From Acidobacteriota bacterium (GTDB lineage Bacteria > Acidobacteriota > Terriglobia > Acidiferrales > UBA7541), in contig JABCYZ010000009.1 in assembly GCA_013289955.1 (NCBI GenBank), positions 117,431 to 181,430 of the forward strand: DNA of 64,000 nt, written 5' to 3'. Shown in pieces: positions 16,668 through 26,105 of this stretch. The position numbers and the translations under genes were made by a program. The notes beneath the pieces were generated by a model. That model saw only the letters and a program-made list of their open reading frames with translations, was not told the DNA's origin and searched no databases. Each line of letters begins with the position of its first letter. Position 1 is the stretch's first letter.

Positions 16668-18071
16668 TTAGAGGACCGGTTCCGACCAGTTCTCGAGCGT
16701 CTCCTTCACCTTATGCAGGAACTGGTGCGCGACCGCCCCGTCCACCACGCGGTGATCGTAGCTCAGCGTCACGTAACACATCGAACGGATGGCGATCGAG
16801 TCGTTGATGACCACGGGCCGCTTCTCGATCATGCCCAGTCCCAGAATGCCCACGTTCGGCTGGCTGATCACCGGCAGTCCGAACAGCCCTCCGAACACGC
16901 CTGGATTGGTGATGGAAAACGTCCCTTCCTGCACCTCTTCGGGCTTCAGTTTTTTCGAGCGAGCGCGCTCCGCCAGATCATTCAATGTCCGCTGGATCCC
17001 CAGCACATTCTTCTCGTCCGCGCCCTTCACCACCGGGACGATCAGCCCCCAATCGAGCGCCACGGCGATGCCGATGTTGATCTCCTTGTGCAGGACGACG
17101 TTCGTGCCGTCCAGCGACGCGTTCATCGTGGGAAACGCTCGCAGCCCGGCGACGGCGGCCTTCACGAAAAACGGCATGAACGTCAGCTTGGTCTCGTAGC
17201 GCTTCTCGAACTCGTCCTTGGACTTCGCGCGCAGCGAAGCCACCTTGGTCATGTCGATCTCGTCGACCGAATAGACGTGCGGTGAAACGCGCTTGGAAGC
17301 CACCATGTGCTCCGCGATGCGCTGCCGCATGTTGCTCATGGGCTCAACGGTGTAATTGCCGAAATACATCTTCTCCCGCGGAACCGCCGATTCGAACGCC
17401 ACGTGCACCTGTCCGCCCGAAACGGCCGGAGGGGCCGGTGCCGCGGACGGAGCCGCCGGCGGCATAGCCGGCCGCGCCGGGGCTGCTGCCGGTGCCGGAG
17501 CGCTGCTCGGCGGGGCTACCGCGGGAGCTCCCCCCGCCGCGATCACCGCCTCAATATCCTGCTTGCTGATTCGCCCGCCCGCTCCTGTTCCTGGCACGGT
17601 TGTCAAATCGATGCCATGCTCGGCGGCCATGCGGCGCACGAGCGGCGAGCTGTGGATGCGTTCTCCGCCAGAGCGCGGAGGTGCAGCGGCAGGCGCTGAG
17701 GGCGTTGCCATCGCCGGGGTTGCTGCTGGAGGCCTGGGTGCCGGAGGCGGTGCGGGCCGAGCCGCGGCCGGGGCCGCCGGCGCTGCGGCCTTTGCCGGAG
17801 CTGGTGCGGGGGCCGGTGCGGCTGCGGCGGAGCCCGCGCCGTCGATCACCGCCACCACCGTCTGAATCGGCACGGTCTGCCCTTCGTTGACCTTGATCTC
17901 CTTCAGCACGCCGGCCGAAGGCGAAGGAATCTCCGCGTCCACCTTGTCGGTCGAAATCTCGAACAAAGGTTCGTCCCGCTCGACTTTGTCGCCGGGCTTC
18001 TTCAGCCACTTGGTAATCGTCCCTTCAAAAATGCTTTCGCCCATCTGCGGCATGACAACGTCTGTGGCCAT
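16668..18071 (-). CDS. Dihydrolipoamide acyltransferase (E2) of a 2-oxoacid dehydrogenase complex
   Basis: A 467-residue E2. One lipoyl domain (residues 1-78) carries the lipoylated Lys43 in the motif STDKVDAEIPS. An Ala/Pro-rich swinging linker follows, then a peripheral-subunit-binding domain at about 139-178 (SSPLVRRMAAEHGIDL). A second Ala/Pro linker precedes the catalytic domain (about 230-467) with the active-site His440 and Asp444 in DHRVVDG. It transfers the acyl group from E1 to CoA and forms the complex core. It is the last gene of the operon. AGGAG lies 8 nt before the ATG. Pyruvate or branched-chain oxoacid specificity cannot be told from E2 alone. Confidence 0.95.
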   Translation of the reverse strand: MATDVVMPQMGESIFEGTITKWLKKPGDKVERDEPLFEISTDKVDAEIPSPSAGVLKEIKVNEGQTVPIQTVVAVIDGAGSAAAAPAPAPAPAKAAAPAAPAAARPAPPPAPRPPAATPAMATPSAPAAAPPRSGGERIHSSPLVRRMAAEHGIDLTTVPGTGAGGRISKQDIEAVIAAGGAPAVAPPSSAPAPAAAPARPAMPPAAPSAAPAPPAVSGGQVHVAFESAVPREKMYFGNYTVEPMSNMRQRIAEHMVASKRVSPHVYSVDEIDMTKVASLRAKSKDEFEKRYETKLTFMPFFVKAAVAGLRAFPTMNASLDGTNVVLHKEINIGIAVALDWGLIVPVVKGADEKNVLGIQRTLNDLAERARSKKLKPEEVQEGTFSITNPGVFGGLFGLPVISQPNVGILGLGMIEKRPVVINDSIAIRSMCYVTLSYDHRVVDGAVAHQFLHKVKETLENWSEPVL

Positions 18072-18140
18072 ATTCGATTCTCCTGTCCGGCTTCCATTCC
18101 GTCAGAGGTGCACGCCATGACGTGCCCCTAGAAAAATGAT

Positions 18141-19139
18141 CTAGTACCGCGCCAATTCCTTGGCAGCATCAAAAACTTTCTTCGCGTTCGGCAAGAAATA
18201 CTCTTCGAGCGGCGGCGAATACGGCACCGGCGTATCCAGCGCCGTCACGCGCATCAGCGGCCCATCCAGATCGCTGAACGCCTTCTCAGAAAGAATCGCC
18301 GCAATTTCTCCAGCGATTCCCCCGGTCTTCGTGTCCTCGTGAACCACCAGACATCTGTTTGTCTTGCGCACCGACTGCAAAATCGTCTCTTCATCCAACG
18401 GCAACAACGTCCGCAAATCGATCACCTCGGCCTCGATACCCTCTTTTGCCAGCGCATCCGCCGCCTCAAGCGATGTGTGCATCATCGCCGCATAAGAAAT
18501 AATCGTCAGGTGCTTGCCCTCGCGCCTCACGATGGCCTTCCCGATCGGCACGGTGTAATCCCCGGTTGGCACTTCACCCTTGATCCGCCGGTAAAGGAAT
18601 TTGTGCTCAAAAAACAGTACCGGATTGTTGTCGCGCACGGCTGCCTTGAGCAATCCTTTCGCATCGTAAGGCGTCGAAGGATAGATCACCTTCAACCCCG
18701 GCGTATGCACGAAATACATCTCCGGATTCGCCGAATGAAACGGTCCGCCGTGCACAAAGCCGCCCGAAGGTCCGCGCATCACCATCGGCGCGGGCGCATT
18801 CCAAAGATAATGTCCCTTGGCCACGAAATTCGTAATCTGGTTGAACGCGCACACGATGAAGTCGATGAATTGCAGCTCGGCAATCGGCCGCAACCCCGCA
18901 TAACTCATCCCGCAAGCCGCGCCGATGATCGCGCTCTCGCTGATCGGCGTATCAATCACGCGTTCCCATCCAAAACGCTCCAGCAATCCTTCGCTTGTCT
19001 TGAACGCCCCGCCGTACACGCCGACGTCTTCACCGAGCAGCACCACCGCAGGGTCGCGCTCCATCTCTTCGAACATGGCCTGCTTGATCGCTTCGAGAAA
19101 CGTGATTTGCGTGCCGTTTTCCGTTTTGTTGTCGGGCAC
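18141..19139 (-). CDS. 2-oxoacid dehydrogenase E1 component, beta subunit
   Basis: A 332-residue transketolase-like E1 beta subunit with GEDVGVYGGAFKTSEGL near the N-terminus, a PSTPYDAKGLL stretch and the C-terminal transketolase domain (EVIDLRTLLPLDEETI). It pairs with E1alpha to decarboxylate 2-oxoacids and reductively acetylate the E2 lipoyl group. The start is GTG, 5 nt after the E1alpha stop, with GAGGT inside the end of E1alpha, so the two subunits are translationally linked. The E2 gene begins about 70 nt downstream. Confidence 0.95.
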   Translation of the reverse strand: MPDNKTENGTQITFLEAIKQAMFEEMERDPAVVLLGEDVGVYGGAFKTSEGLLERFGWERVIDTPISESAIIGAACGMSYAGLRPIAELQFIDFIVCAFNQITNFVAKGHYLWNAPAPMVMRGPSGGFVHGGPFHSANPEMYFVHTPGLKVIYPSTPYDAKGLLKAAVRDNNPVLFFEHKFLYRRIKGEVPTGDYTVPIGKAIVRREGKHLTIISYAAMMHTSLEAADALAKEGIEAEVIDLRTLLPLDEETILQSVRKTNRCLVVHEDTKTGGIAGEIAAILSEKAFSDLDGPLMRVTALDTPVPYSPPLEEYFLPNAKKVFDAAKELARY

Positions 19140-19144
19140 GATGG

Positions 19145-20392
19145 CTACCTCTTCACCTTTCCCGTGGTGCCGGCCGCGCCTACTTTGACCGGTTTTTTCC
19201 CCCGAGGCTTTGCCCCATTTTTCCCCGGGACCTTACCATTGCTCGCCGGAATCTCGATGGTATTCTTCGTGTCTCCAAAGTGAATCGGTGCGTTCGCGCC
19301 GCCCGAACTCTTGCCGGACCCGAATCCCTCGACCGTCCAAACTGCCTTGACGCTCGATTTCGGCGGCGTCACTTCGGCTATCGGCCGTTCCCATCTCGGC
19401 TGAATCTTGTGGCAGTCATCGCCTGTGCAGTACACGCCCGTCGAGGCAAACTCCGGCGGCGGCATCGGCGAATTCTCCGCGAACTCCCGCTCCCGATCGA
19501 GCAGCGTGTTGATCTTCTCCTCGACGGCTTTCTTGCCCTTGGCATCCAGCAGCTTCTCGCCCATCAGGAACTTCTCGTACAGCTCGATAGGATCGCGTCC
19601 TTCCCAGTAGGCCCGCATCTCCTTCGGCACATATTCGGCCGGATCGTGCTGCGCATGCCCCAGCCGCCGGAAGCTCTTGGCTTCGATTAAAATGGGCCCT
19701 TCGCCGGCCCGCGCCCGCTCGACCGCTTCCTTCGTGGTGCAGTAGACCGCGACCACGTCATTGCCATCGACGATGTAGCTCGATATGCCATACGCCTTTG
19801 CGCGGTCCGCCAGATTCTCAATCGGCACCTGCCGCTTTACCGGCGTCGAATAGGCCCACAGATTATTCTCGAGGATCAGCACAAACGGCGCCTTTTGCGT
19901 CGCCGCGAAATTCAAACCTTCGTGAAACACGCCCGTCGAACTTCCGCCGTCGCCGATCCACGTCATCGTTACAATCTTCTGCCCGAGGTAACGTCCCGCC
20001 ATGGCCACGCCGGCCATCACCGGAATCAGATCGCCCAGCATCGAAATCGGCGAAACGATATGCAAATTCTCCAGATCGCCGAAGTGGCTCGTCCCGTCCT
20101 TGCCCTTGGTCGGCGAATCGTATTTCGCCATGTGCTGCATGAACACGTCGCGCGGCGGCACGCCCTTCACCAGCAGCGCCCCGATATTCCGGATCATCGG
20201 CGCCAGCCAATCCTTTTTCTCGAGCGCATAGGCGCTTCCCACGGAAATCGCTTCCTGCCCCAGACTCGAATACAGCCCCCCGACAATCTTGTTCTGCCGG
20301 AAGAGCTTCACCATGGTGTCTTCCACGGCGCGGTTCAGCCGCATGTAGTAGTACAGGTCCAGATACTGCTGCCGCGTCAATTCTTTCTTCAT
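19145..20392 (-). CDS. 2-oxoacid dehydrogenase E1 component, alpha subunit, with long basic tail
   Basis: A 415-residue E1alpha. The thiamine-diphosphate motif starts at GDGGSSTGVFHEG and ends at LILENN, spaced as in the family. The heterotetramer-type phosphorylation-loop region (RRLGHAQHDPAEY) is also visible. E1alpha proteins usually end near residue 330-360. Here about 70 extra residues follow, rich in Gly, Lys, Ser and Pro and predicted to be disordered. AGGAG lies 5 nt before the ATG at 20392, which is preferred over a GTG two codons earlier. The lipB stop lies only 8 nt upstream, so the gene is co-transcribed with lipB and the other complex genes. Confidence 0.95.
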   Translation of the reverse strand: MKKELTRQQYLDLYYYMRLNRAVEDTMVKLFRQNKIVGGLYSSLGQEAISVGSAYALEKKDWLAPMIRNIGALLVKGVPPRDVFMQHMAKYDSPTKGKDGTSHFGDLENLHIVSPISMLGDLIPVMAGVAMAGRYLGQKIVTMTWIGDGGSSTGVFHEGLNFAATQKAPFVLILENNLWAYSTPVKRQVPIENLADRAKAYGISSYIVDGNDVVAVYCTTKEAVERARAGEGPILIEAKSFRRLGHAQHDPAEYVPKEMRAYWEGRDPIELYEKFLMGEKLLDAKGKKAVEEKINTLLDREREFAENSPMPPPEFASTGVYCTGDDCHKIQPRWERPIAEVTPPKSSVKAVWTVEGFGSGKSSGGANAPIHFGDTKNTIEIPASNGKVPGKNGAKPRGKKPVKVGAAGTTGKVKR

Positions 20393-20400
20393 TCGCACTC

Positions 20401-21219
20401 CTAAACTGGCACCGCGACCGCCTGCCCGGCAAGCTCCAGCATCTCAAACAATTCTTCCCGCGATCCGAGCTTGTTCTCCACCCCGAACACGTCCCCAAAA
20501 TGCCGCACCATCACCCGAGCCACGTCGCTCACTTTCACGGCCCGCTCCAACAACTTCTCGAGCGAAGTAGCTTTCCGCCCCGCAATTCCACAAGGCACGA
20601 TCAAATCAAAATTCCGCAAGTCCGTCGCCACGTTAAAAGCAAACCCATGGGAAGTCACCCACCGGCTGATATGCACTCCAATGGCCCCCAATTTTTTCGG
20701 CGCAATCTGTTCTCCAGGTGCACTCCGGGCCCTTCCGGCATTCTGTGTAAAATTCTTCTCCTCATCCGCCACCCAAATCCCGGTTTTTCCAGGCTCGCGC
20801 ACCGCCGAAACCCCAAACTCCGCCGAAGTCCGTATCATCACCTCTTCGAGCATCCGCACATACCAAACCACATCTTTCCGGATCGCCCCGAGTTGCAAAA
20901 TCGGGTACCCCACGAGCTGCCCCGGCCCGTGGTAGGTAACATCCCCTCCGCGGCTCGATTCGTAAAACTCCACATTCCTCTGCCGCAGCACATTCTCGGA
21001 TACCAGAAGATGTTCCCGCTTCCCGTTCCTACCCTGGGTAATCACCGGCGTATGCTCCAAAAGCAGGAGCACGTCTCCCATCGCTTCCGCCTTGCGCGCC
21101 GCAACCATGCGCTTCTGCAGCGCATATGCTTCCGCGTATCCGATCAATCCAAGATCGACAACCAGGCAGCTCTTCACAGCAGCTCGATATCCTTTCCGGG
21201 GGCGCACGGCATGTCCCAT
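20401..21219 (-). CDS. lipB: Octanoyl-[ACP]:protein N-octanoyltransferase (lipoate biosynthesis)
   Basis: A 272-residue LipB. The family signature RGGDVTYHGPGQLVGYP lies at about residues 90-106, with catalytic Lys176 (KKLGAIGVHISRWVTSHGF) and acyl-accepting Cys210 (LIVPCGI). It moves octanoyl from ACP to E2 lipoyl domains before LipA inserts sulfur. An insertion of about 20 residues (154-173) separates the GIWV strand from the Lys motif and is longer than in E. coli LipB. The gene sits between lpdA and E1alpha, so its product is made with the complex it modifies. lipA is not in the window. Confidence 0.95.
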   Translation of the reverse strand: MGHAVRPRKGYRAAVKSCLVVDLGLIGYAEAYALQKRMVAARKAEAMGDVLLLLEHTPVITQGRNGKREHLLVSENVLRQRNVEFYESSRGGDVTYHGPGQLVGYPILQLGAIRKDVVWYVRMLEEVMIRTSAEFGVSAVREPGKTGIWVADEEKNFTQNAGRARSAPGEQIAPKKLGAIGVHISRWVTSHGFAFNVATDLRNFDLIVPCGIAGRKATSLEKLLERAVKVSDVARVMVRHFGDVFGVENKLGSREELFEMLELAGQAVAVPV

Positions 21220-21234
21220 CCCATCGAGCAGGTC

Positions 21235-22632
21235 CTAAACGTTAATCTGCAACCCTCGCACCGACGCAAACGCATCCCCCATCCCCTCCCAAACCGTCGG
21301 ATGCGCATGAATCATATTCATCATGTCGTCGACGGTTCCCTCGAGGTTCAACGTCGCTGCAGCCTCCGCCAAAATCTCTGTCGCCAGCGGCCCGATAATG
21401 TGTATCCCCAGAATCTCGCCGTACTTCTCCTCCGAAACCACCTTGATGAACCCGCTGTGATTCCCCAAAATCGTCGCCTTGCTGTTGCCCACAAAGGGAA
21501 ACTTGCCAATCTTCACCGCGTACCCCGCCTCGCGCGCCTGCTTCTCCGTCAATCCGATCGATCCGATCTGCGGTTCGCAATACGTTGCGTTCGGAATCCG
21601 CGTCTTTAAGATCGGCTGCGTCTTCTTCCCCGCGATGTGTGTCACGGCTACGATCCCTTCCATCATCGCGGCGTGCGCCAACTGCGGCATTCCGGCCACG
21701 ATATCCCCGATCGCGTACAGCCCCTTCTCGTCTGTCTCGAAATTCGCGCCGGTCAGGACAAATCCGCGATCCAGCTTCGCCTCTGATTTCTCGAGGCCGC
21801 AATTCTCCGTCATCGGTTTGCGGCCCACGGCCATCAGCAATTTCTCGGCCTGCAGCGTCTGCGCTTTCCCGTCCTTATCCTTGAAGGAAACCGTCACGCC
21901 CTTGGCGTCCTTCTTGACCGAGTCCACTTTGCTGCTCGTGAAAATCTGTATCCCTCTTTTCTTGAAATCCTTCTCCAATTCCACCGAAACATCTTCATCC
22001 TCTACCGGCACCACGCGCGGGAGCGCCTCGAGGATCGTCACCTGCGTACCAAACGTGTTGTAAATCGACGCAAACTCCACTCCGACCGCTCCTGCGCCCA
22101 CGATGATCAGTGTTTTTGGAATCTCCGGCAGTTCCAGAATCGACCGATTCGTCAAAATCGTCTTGTGATCCGGCTCGATCCCCGGCAGCGACCGCGCCTC
22201 GGATCCGCTCACGAGCAAAACATTCGCGGCCTCAATCTCGCTTTTCTTTCCGTTGTTGTCGACGCTCACGCGCCCGGGCCCTGCGTACTGCCCCCAGCCC
22301 TGCACCCACTCCACCTTGTTTTTCTTGAAAAGAAACTCGATCCCCTTCGCGTGCTTCTTCACAATCTTGTCTTTGCGCGCGAGGATATTCGCCCAATTGA
22401 TCTTCAACCCGCTCACTTCAAACCCCAGTTCCGCGCCATTCTTGAAGTGCTCGTACACATCGGCGTGATGCAGCAATACCTTGGTCGGAATACACCCGAC
22501 ATGCAAACACGTCCCTCCAAGAAACGGATCCTTCTCGACAACAATGGTCTTCAGTCCCAGTTCGCCCGCCCGGATCGCCGCCACATACCCGCCCGGACCG
22601 CTCCCGATAATCGCCACATCATACTTTGCCAC
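21235..22632 (-). CDS. lpdA: Dihydrolipoyl dehydrogenase (E3)
   Basis: A 465-residue flavoprotein disulfide reductase. The FAD-binding GxGxxG (AIIGSGPGGYVAA) is at the N-terminus, the redox disulfide Cys42/Cys47 is in GGTCLHVGCIPTK, a second Rossmann motif (VGAGAVGVEFASIY) binds NAD, and the C-terminal His-Glu pair is in AHPTVWEGM. It reoxidises the E2 dihydrolipoyl group using NAD+. The GTG at 22632 is chosen because GGGAG lies 7 nt upstream and homology begins there; an ATG 17 codons earlier is less likely. It is the first gene of the lpdA-lipB-E1alpha-E1beta-E2 operon. Confidence 0.96.
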   Translation of the reverse strand: MAKYDVAIIGSGPGGYVAAIRAGELGLKTIVVEKDPFLGGTCLHVGCIPTKVLLHHADVYEHFKNGAELGFEVSGLKINWANILARKDKIVKKHAKGIEFLFKKNKVEWVQGWGQYAGPGRVSVDNNGKKSEIEAANVLLVSGSEARSLPGIEPDHKTILTNRSILELPEIPKTLIIVGAGAVGVEFASIYNTFGTQVTILEALPRVVPVEDEDVSVELEKDFKKRGIQIFTSSKVDSVKKDAKGVTVSFKDKDGKAQTLQAEKLLMAVGRKPMTENCGLEKSEAKLDRGFVLTGANFETDEKGLYAIGDIVAGMPQLAHAAMMEGIVAVTHIAGKKTQPILKTRIPNATYCEPQIGSIGLTEKQAREAGYAVKIGKFPFVGNSKATILGNHSGFIKVVSEEKYGEILGIHIIGPLATEILAEAAATLNLEGTVDDMMNMIHAHPTVWEGMGDAFASVRGLQINV

Positions 22633-23013
22633 TCGTAATCTCCCTTCCGCGGAGCGCCGATCTCCAGAGGCGAGCGTCCTCACGCCCGCCTCTTCTACTG
22701 GTTTCTCCGCGGTTGCGCACTCTTTGGGGCTTTGCGCTTGCCCATACTACCGGTTCCTAAGCAAACGCCTGCAATTTCTGTGGGATACCCATCCGGCAAA
22801 CAGCAGGTAGCCTACTCTACGGCTGCCGGCAACCCGGCAAATCAGCAATTTTAGCAGCCGCTCGCGGCCCCCGCAACCTGACCGATAGAGTCCGTCTCTG
22901 CGTCTGGGGCAGAGCCATGAAGAAAAAATACGTACCGCCGAACGGCGCCTGTCCCGAGCCCCTGCCGGCCGAGGATCCTGTCGCCCGGCCAGAGCTCTCC
23001 CGCAAGGGCTGAG
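22633..23013. other. Intergenic region without a recognised gene
   Basis: This 381-bp interval must hold the promoter of the lpdA operon, but no convincing -35/-10 pair was found. The only clear element is the possible terminator at 22923-22947. Short open frames here have neither a good start nor recognisable sequence. Confidence 0.5.
22923..22947 (-). terminator. Possible terminator of the dinB-like gene
   Basis: On the minus strand CGCC-GTTC-GGCG forms a short GC stem, followed 8 nt later by TTTTTT. It lies about 70 nt after the DinB-fold gene stop. Confidence 0.4.
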
Positions 23014-23547
23014 CTAGGCGCGCGGAATGGAGGAAAAGTATCGCTCCTCGAGAATCCGCCGGTGATGCAGTTCATGGCCGGCCGTGATGAAGGCGAGCGC
23101 CCGCACGCTCACCTCGTTTTTATTGGCCGTGCCACGCCGCAACCACGCCTCCGGTCCGAGTGACCGAAACAGCGCGAGGCTCGCGCTTCGCACGTGTGCA
23201 AATTCTTCCACCAGACTCGCGAGCGGCCGTTCGTTGAATCCGCCGCTGCGTACGTAATCGTCCTGCTCGAACCCCTCCATCGGCGTCTCGTCGGCCCGCG
23301 CAATCCGCAGCGCCCGGTACGTGAAGATACGCTCCGAATCGCTGATGTGGCCCAGCACTTCCTTCACCGTCCACTTGTCCGCCGCATAGCGAAAATTCCC
23401 GTCCCGCTCGCTCCGCCCTCTAAAGAGCTGCAGGGTCTGCACGCGCTGCGCATCCAGCGCCCCCGTAACGTCTGTTCCAGGAAGCAGCGAAATATACTTG
23501 TCGTAGTAGGCTGCGTACTCTCCAGCCTCCGGTCTTGCCAGTTTCAT
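23014..23547 (-). CDS. DinB-family (DfsB fold) protein
   Basis: A 177-residue four-helix-bundle protein. Metal-ligand histidines of the DinB fold are visible in VLGHISDSE (about residue 67) and in the HELHHRRIL motif near residue 160. Members bind a divalent metal; some are thiol-dependent S-transferases, and most are uncharacterised. The ATG at 23547 is preceded by GGAGGAGAAGGAAG. The frame remains open far upstream, but that part runs antisense-like through the neighbouring PAP2 gene and is not coding. No pathway partner is adjacent. Confidence 0.9.
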   Translation of the reverse strand: MKLARPEAGEYAAYYDKYISLLPGTDVTGALDAQRVQTLQLFRGRSERDGNFRYAADKWTVKEVLGHISDSERIFTYRALRIARADETPMEGFEQDDYVRSGGFNERPLASLVEEFAHVRSASLALFRSLGPEAWLRRGTANKNEVSVRALAFITAGHELHHRRILEERYFSSIPRA

Positions 23548-23678
23548 CTTCCTTCTCCTCCGGCGCAGTATACCTCCCTGGCGCGCCGAGGAGGCGAGCT
23601 TCTGGAGTGTCCCTGCCAGGAATTCGCAGCCAATGTGGCTCCGATACCAAAGTGGGACACCCCGTTCACTGCCTGGTT

Positions 23679-24914
23679 TTAGGAGACTCGGGCGGCGATG
23701 CTGCTCGCCGCAGCATTCTCTCGGCTCTTCTGGCCATCCAGCGCCCTTTCCAGGCTTCTTTCTACCAAGACGGCCGTCACCACCGTCACCATGCAGCAGA
23801 TCCATGGTATGACCGGTGAAACCCAGAAAACCTTTAGCGCAAAGCGAAGCGCTCCGATCCATCCGAGCGTCAACAACAAGCCGTACACAATCGCCGCCAC
23901 TCGCGCCCGCTCCCTCCATCCTAAGCCCAAGGCCGACAGCCCCTCTAGAAATACCGCGAACGGAAAAGCCACAATCAGATCGATCGAGTAATGCTCCCCG
24001 ATGCCCATCGTCGCGAAAATCGTGAACCCCAGGAACGCCATGGCAATCCCGCGCTCCCAGACCGACAACCCGCGCGAGTACCACCACGCGAGCAACACCC
24101 AGCCCATATGCAGCGAAGGCATGCAATTCCGCAAACCTGCCACCGCTATGGGTTCCACAAACAGGCGCGTTACTTGCTCGGTGGGAATCGGCTTCCACGG
24201 AAATTGACCCAGGAAAATGTGGATCGGCCCGACCGCAGGAAAAAGATTGTAGAAAATCACGCCCACCGGCCCCGTAATAAGAAACGCTATTATCGCGGAC
24301 ACCGCCCGCCGGCGATCGCGCAAAAGCTGCCCCGCATAGACCAGCCCGATGACCATCGGCAGTCCAACGTAAAAGACCATCCCGGCGTCCTTAAACCACG
24401 GCCATAGCGCATAAGCCTGCCCTGCCAGAAACGCGATCTGCACTCGCAGGCTTGAATCGAAGGAAAACAAATAAAGATCGAGCACTCTCGGATTGGCCTT
24501 CTCCGTCCACCCCAGCAAAATCGTGCTGCCCCAATCCGAAGTCACGAAAAGCAGCGCCGGCACAAACGCCAAAGCCATTTGCTCCTGCTCTGCGCCCTGC
24601 GACCAGACGGCGCGCAGCCCGAGTATCGACAGGCTGCTGATCCCCAGATAAGAGGCGATCCCCGCCAGGCTGGGCGGGAAATGCAGGAACCCGAAATCGA
24701 TGACCGTAAAGAGAACGGCCCCGCCGGCAACGCCCAGGGCGTCCTGCCACGACGGCCGCACCCGAAGATGAATCAACACCACGCTCCCGAGCGTTACTCC
24801 AAAAAAAAGCGAAAGCAGCGCCGATTTGTAAAAATGCTCGCTCGTCCCCAGCCACACGGCCAGTCCCAGCAGCGCCAGCGTCGCCACAATTTTTACCGGC
24901 ATCGGTATTTTCAT
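23679..24914 (-). CDS. PAP2-superfamily membrane phosphatase/inositolphosphotransferase-like protein
   Basis: A 411-residue polytopic protein with about ten hydrophobic segments. The C-terminal half carries the PAP2 catalytic motifs: CMPSLHMGW (PSxH, about residue 268) and GEHYSIDLIVAFP (His-x3-Asp, about residue 310). This arrangement resembles the PAP2_3/Aur1-like group, which transfers or removes phosphate head groups on lipids. The N-terminal half adds membrane helices with no known motif. The active site is expected on the periplasmic face. The substrate is unknown. It overlaps no neighbour and is divergent from pheA. Confidence 0.88.
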   Translation of the reverse strand: MKIPMPVKIVATLALLGLAVWLGTSEHFYKSALLSLFFGVTLGSVVLIHLRVRPSWQDALGVAGGAVLFTVIDFGFLHFPPSLAGIASYLGISSLSILGLRAVWSQGAEQEQMALAFVPALLFVTSDWGSTILLGWTEKANPRVLDLYLFSFDSSLRVQIAFLAGQAYALWPWFKDAGMVFYVGLPMVIGLVYAGQLLRDRRRAVSAIIAFLITGPVGVIFYNLFPAVGPIHIFLGQFPWKPIPTEQVTRLFVEPIAVAGLRNCMPSLHMGWVLLAWWYSRGLSVWERGIAMAFLGFTIFATMGIGEHYSIDLIVAFPFAVFLEGLSALGLGWRERARVAAIVYGLLLTLGWIGALRFALKVFWVSPVIPWICCMVTVVTAVLVERSLERALDGQKSRENAAASSIAARVS

Positions 24915-25101
24915 TCTGTAGTTTCTCGGATGGAGTTACTCAGCTCTTCGGCTCCCCAGTTTCAGGCCGCCACGCCCGAGCTTGCAGCCGCCCCGTTTTC
25001 ATTTCATCATAGGGCGCGGTTTCTCGCGGCGCGTCACACGTTTCCTGTGCCCAACCCGTGACGCCGCCAGGTTTCTCCAAAGCAAAAAGGCTGGCCACGG
25101 T

Positions 25102-25974
25102 ATGACTGCGGCAGATCGTAAGGTCGGGATGCGAATTGCCTTCCAGGGCGAGCCCGGCGCCTTCAGCGAAGAAGCCGCCGTCCAGCTACTCGGCGAAGCC
25201 ATCACCACCGTCCCGCGCCCCACCTTCGACGCCGCCTTCCGCGCCATCAGCGACGGCCTGGCCGATGCTCTCCTTGCCCCCGTTGAAAACACGCTCGCCG
25301 GGCCCGTTGTCCGCGTCTACGATCTCCTGCTAGAAAGCGACCTCACGATCACTGCCGAGACCATCCTCCCCATCGAGCATCACCTCATCGGCTGCCGCGG
25401 CGCCACGCTCGATGGCATCCGCTCCGTTCAGAGTCATCCCATGGCGCTCGCGCAATGCGAACGCTTCTTCACCACGCATCCCGATCTGAAACGCGTTCCC
25501 GCCGAAGACACCGCCGGCAGCGTTCGGGAAGCTCTCGCCCGAGGCGACAAAACGAGTGCAGCCATCGCAGGCCGCCGCGCCGCCGAACGCTACGCTGGCG
25601 TCATCCTCCTATCGGACATCCAGGACAACCCGGAAAATTTTACGCGCTTCGTGCTCCTCCGACCGTCCGCCGAAGCCCCACCGCCCGCGGCCGACGCCCG
25701 CAAAATGTCTATCGCCATGCGCCTCGCCCATCGTCCCGGCGCCCTCCTCGCCTCTCTCGATCCTTTCGCCAAACACGGCGTCAACCTCCAAAAAATCGAA
25801 AGCCGCCCCATCCACGGCCGTCCCTGGGAATACCAATTCTTCCTCGACGTCGAAGCCGAGTCCTCCTCGGAACTCGAATCCGCCCTGGCCGCCGTCCGCC
25901 AGGCCACCAGCCATCTCCGCGTCCTGGGCCTCTACGCCGCCGCCCGCACTCCTGCCCCCACTCCTGAAAGGTGA
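25102..25974 (+). CDS. pheA: Prephenate dehydratase (phenylalanine biosynthesis)
   Basis: A 290-residue monofunctional prephenate dehydratase. The periplasmic-binding-protein-like catalytic domain starts at RIAFQGEPGAFSEEAA. The signatures PVENTLAGPVVRVYDLLL and ENFTRFVLL (the TRF catalytic motif) are intact. The C-terminal ACT domain (RPGALLASLDPFAKHGVNL, then ESRP) binds phenylalanine for feedback control. It converts prephenate to phenylpyruvate. The ATG at 25102 is used; a longer frame upstream lacks homology, and an ATG at 25129 is also possible. No chorismate mutase domain is present. Confidence 0.95.
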   Translation: MTAADRKVGMRIAFQGEPGAFSEEAAVQLLGEAITTVPRPTFDAAFRAISDGLADALLAPVENTLAGPVVRVYDLLLESDLTITAETILPIEHHLIGCRGATLDGIRSVQSHPMALAQCERFFTTHPDLKRVPAEDTAGSVREALARGDKTSAAIAGRRAAERYAGVILLSDIQDNPENFTRFVLLRPSAEAPPPAADARKMSIAMRLAHRPGALLASLDPFAKHGVNLQKIESRPIHGRPWEYQFFLDVEAESSSELESALAAVRQATSHLRVLGLYAAARTPAPTPER

Positions 25975-26105
25975 GGGAACCCGCCTTGACCCATTTCGAC
26001 CGAGTCTCCGGCGAAGAGGGGACCGTCGACCGCCTTCCCCAACATTCTTTTTGCGAGCCGCCAAGACGGTGGTAGGCTTCCCACTTGGTTACTCGGAGGA
26101 AAGAA

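Noticed and set aside
23548..24198. In-frame N-terminal extension of the DinB-like gene
   Set aside because: It runs through the PAP2 gene in another frame; the ATG at 23547 has a strong ribosome-binding site and starts the domain.
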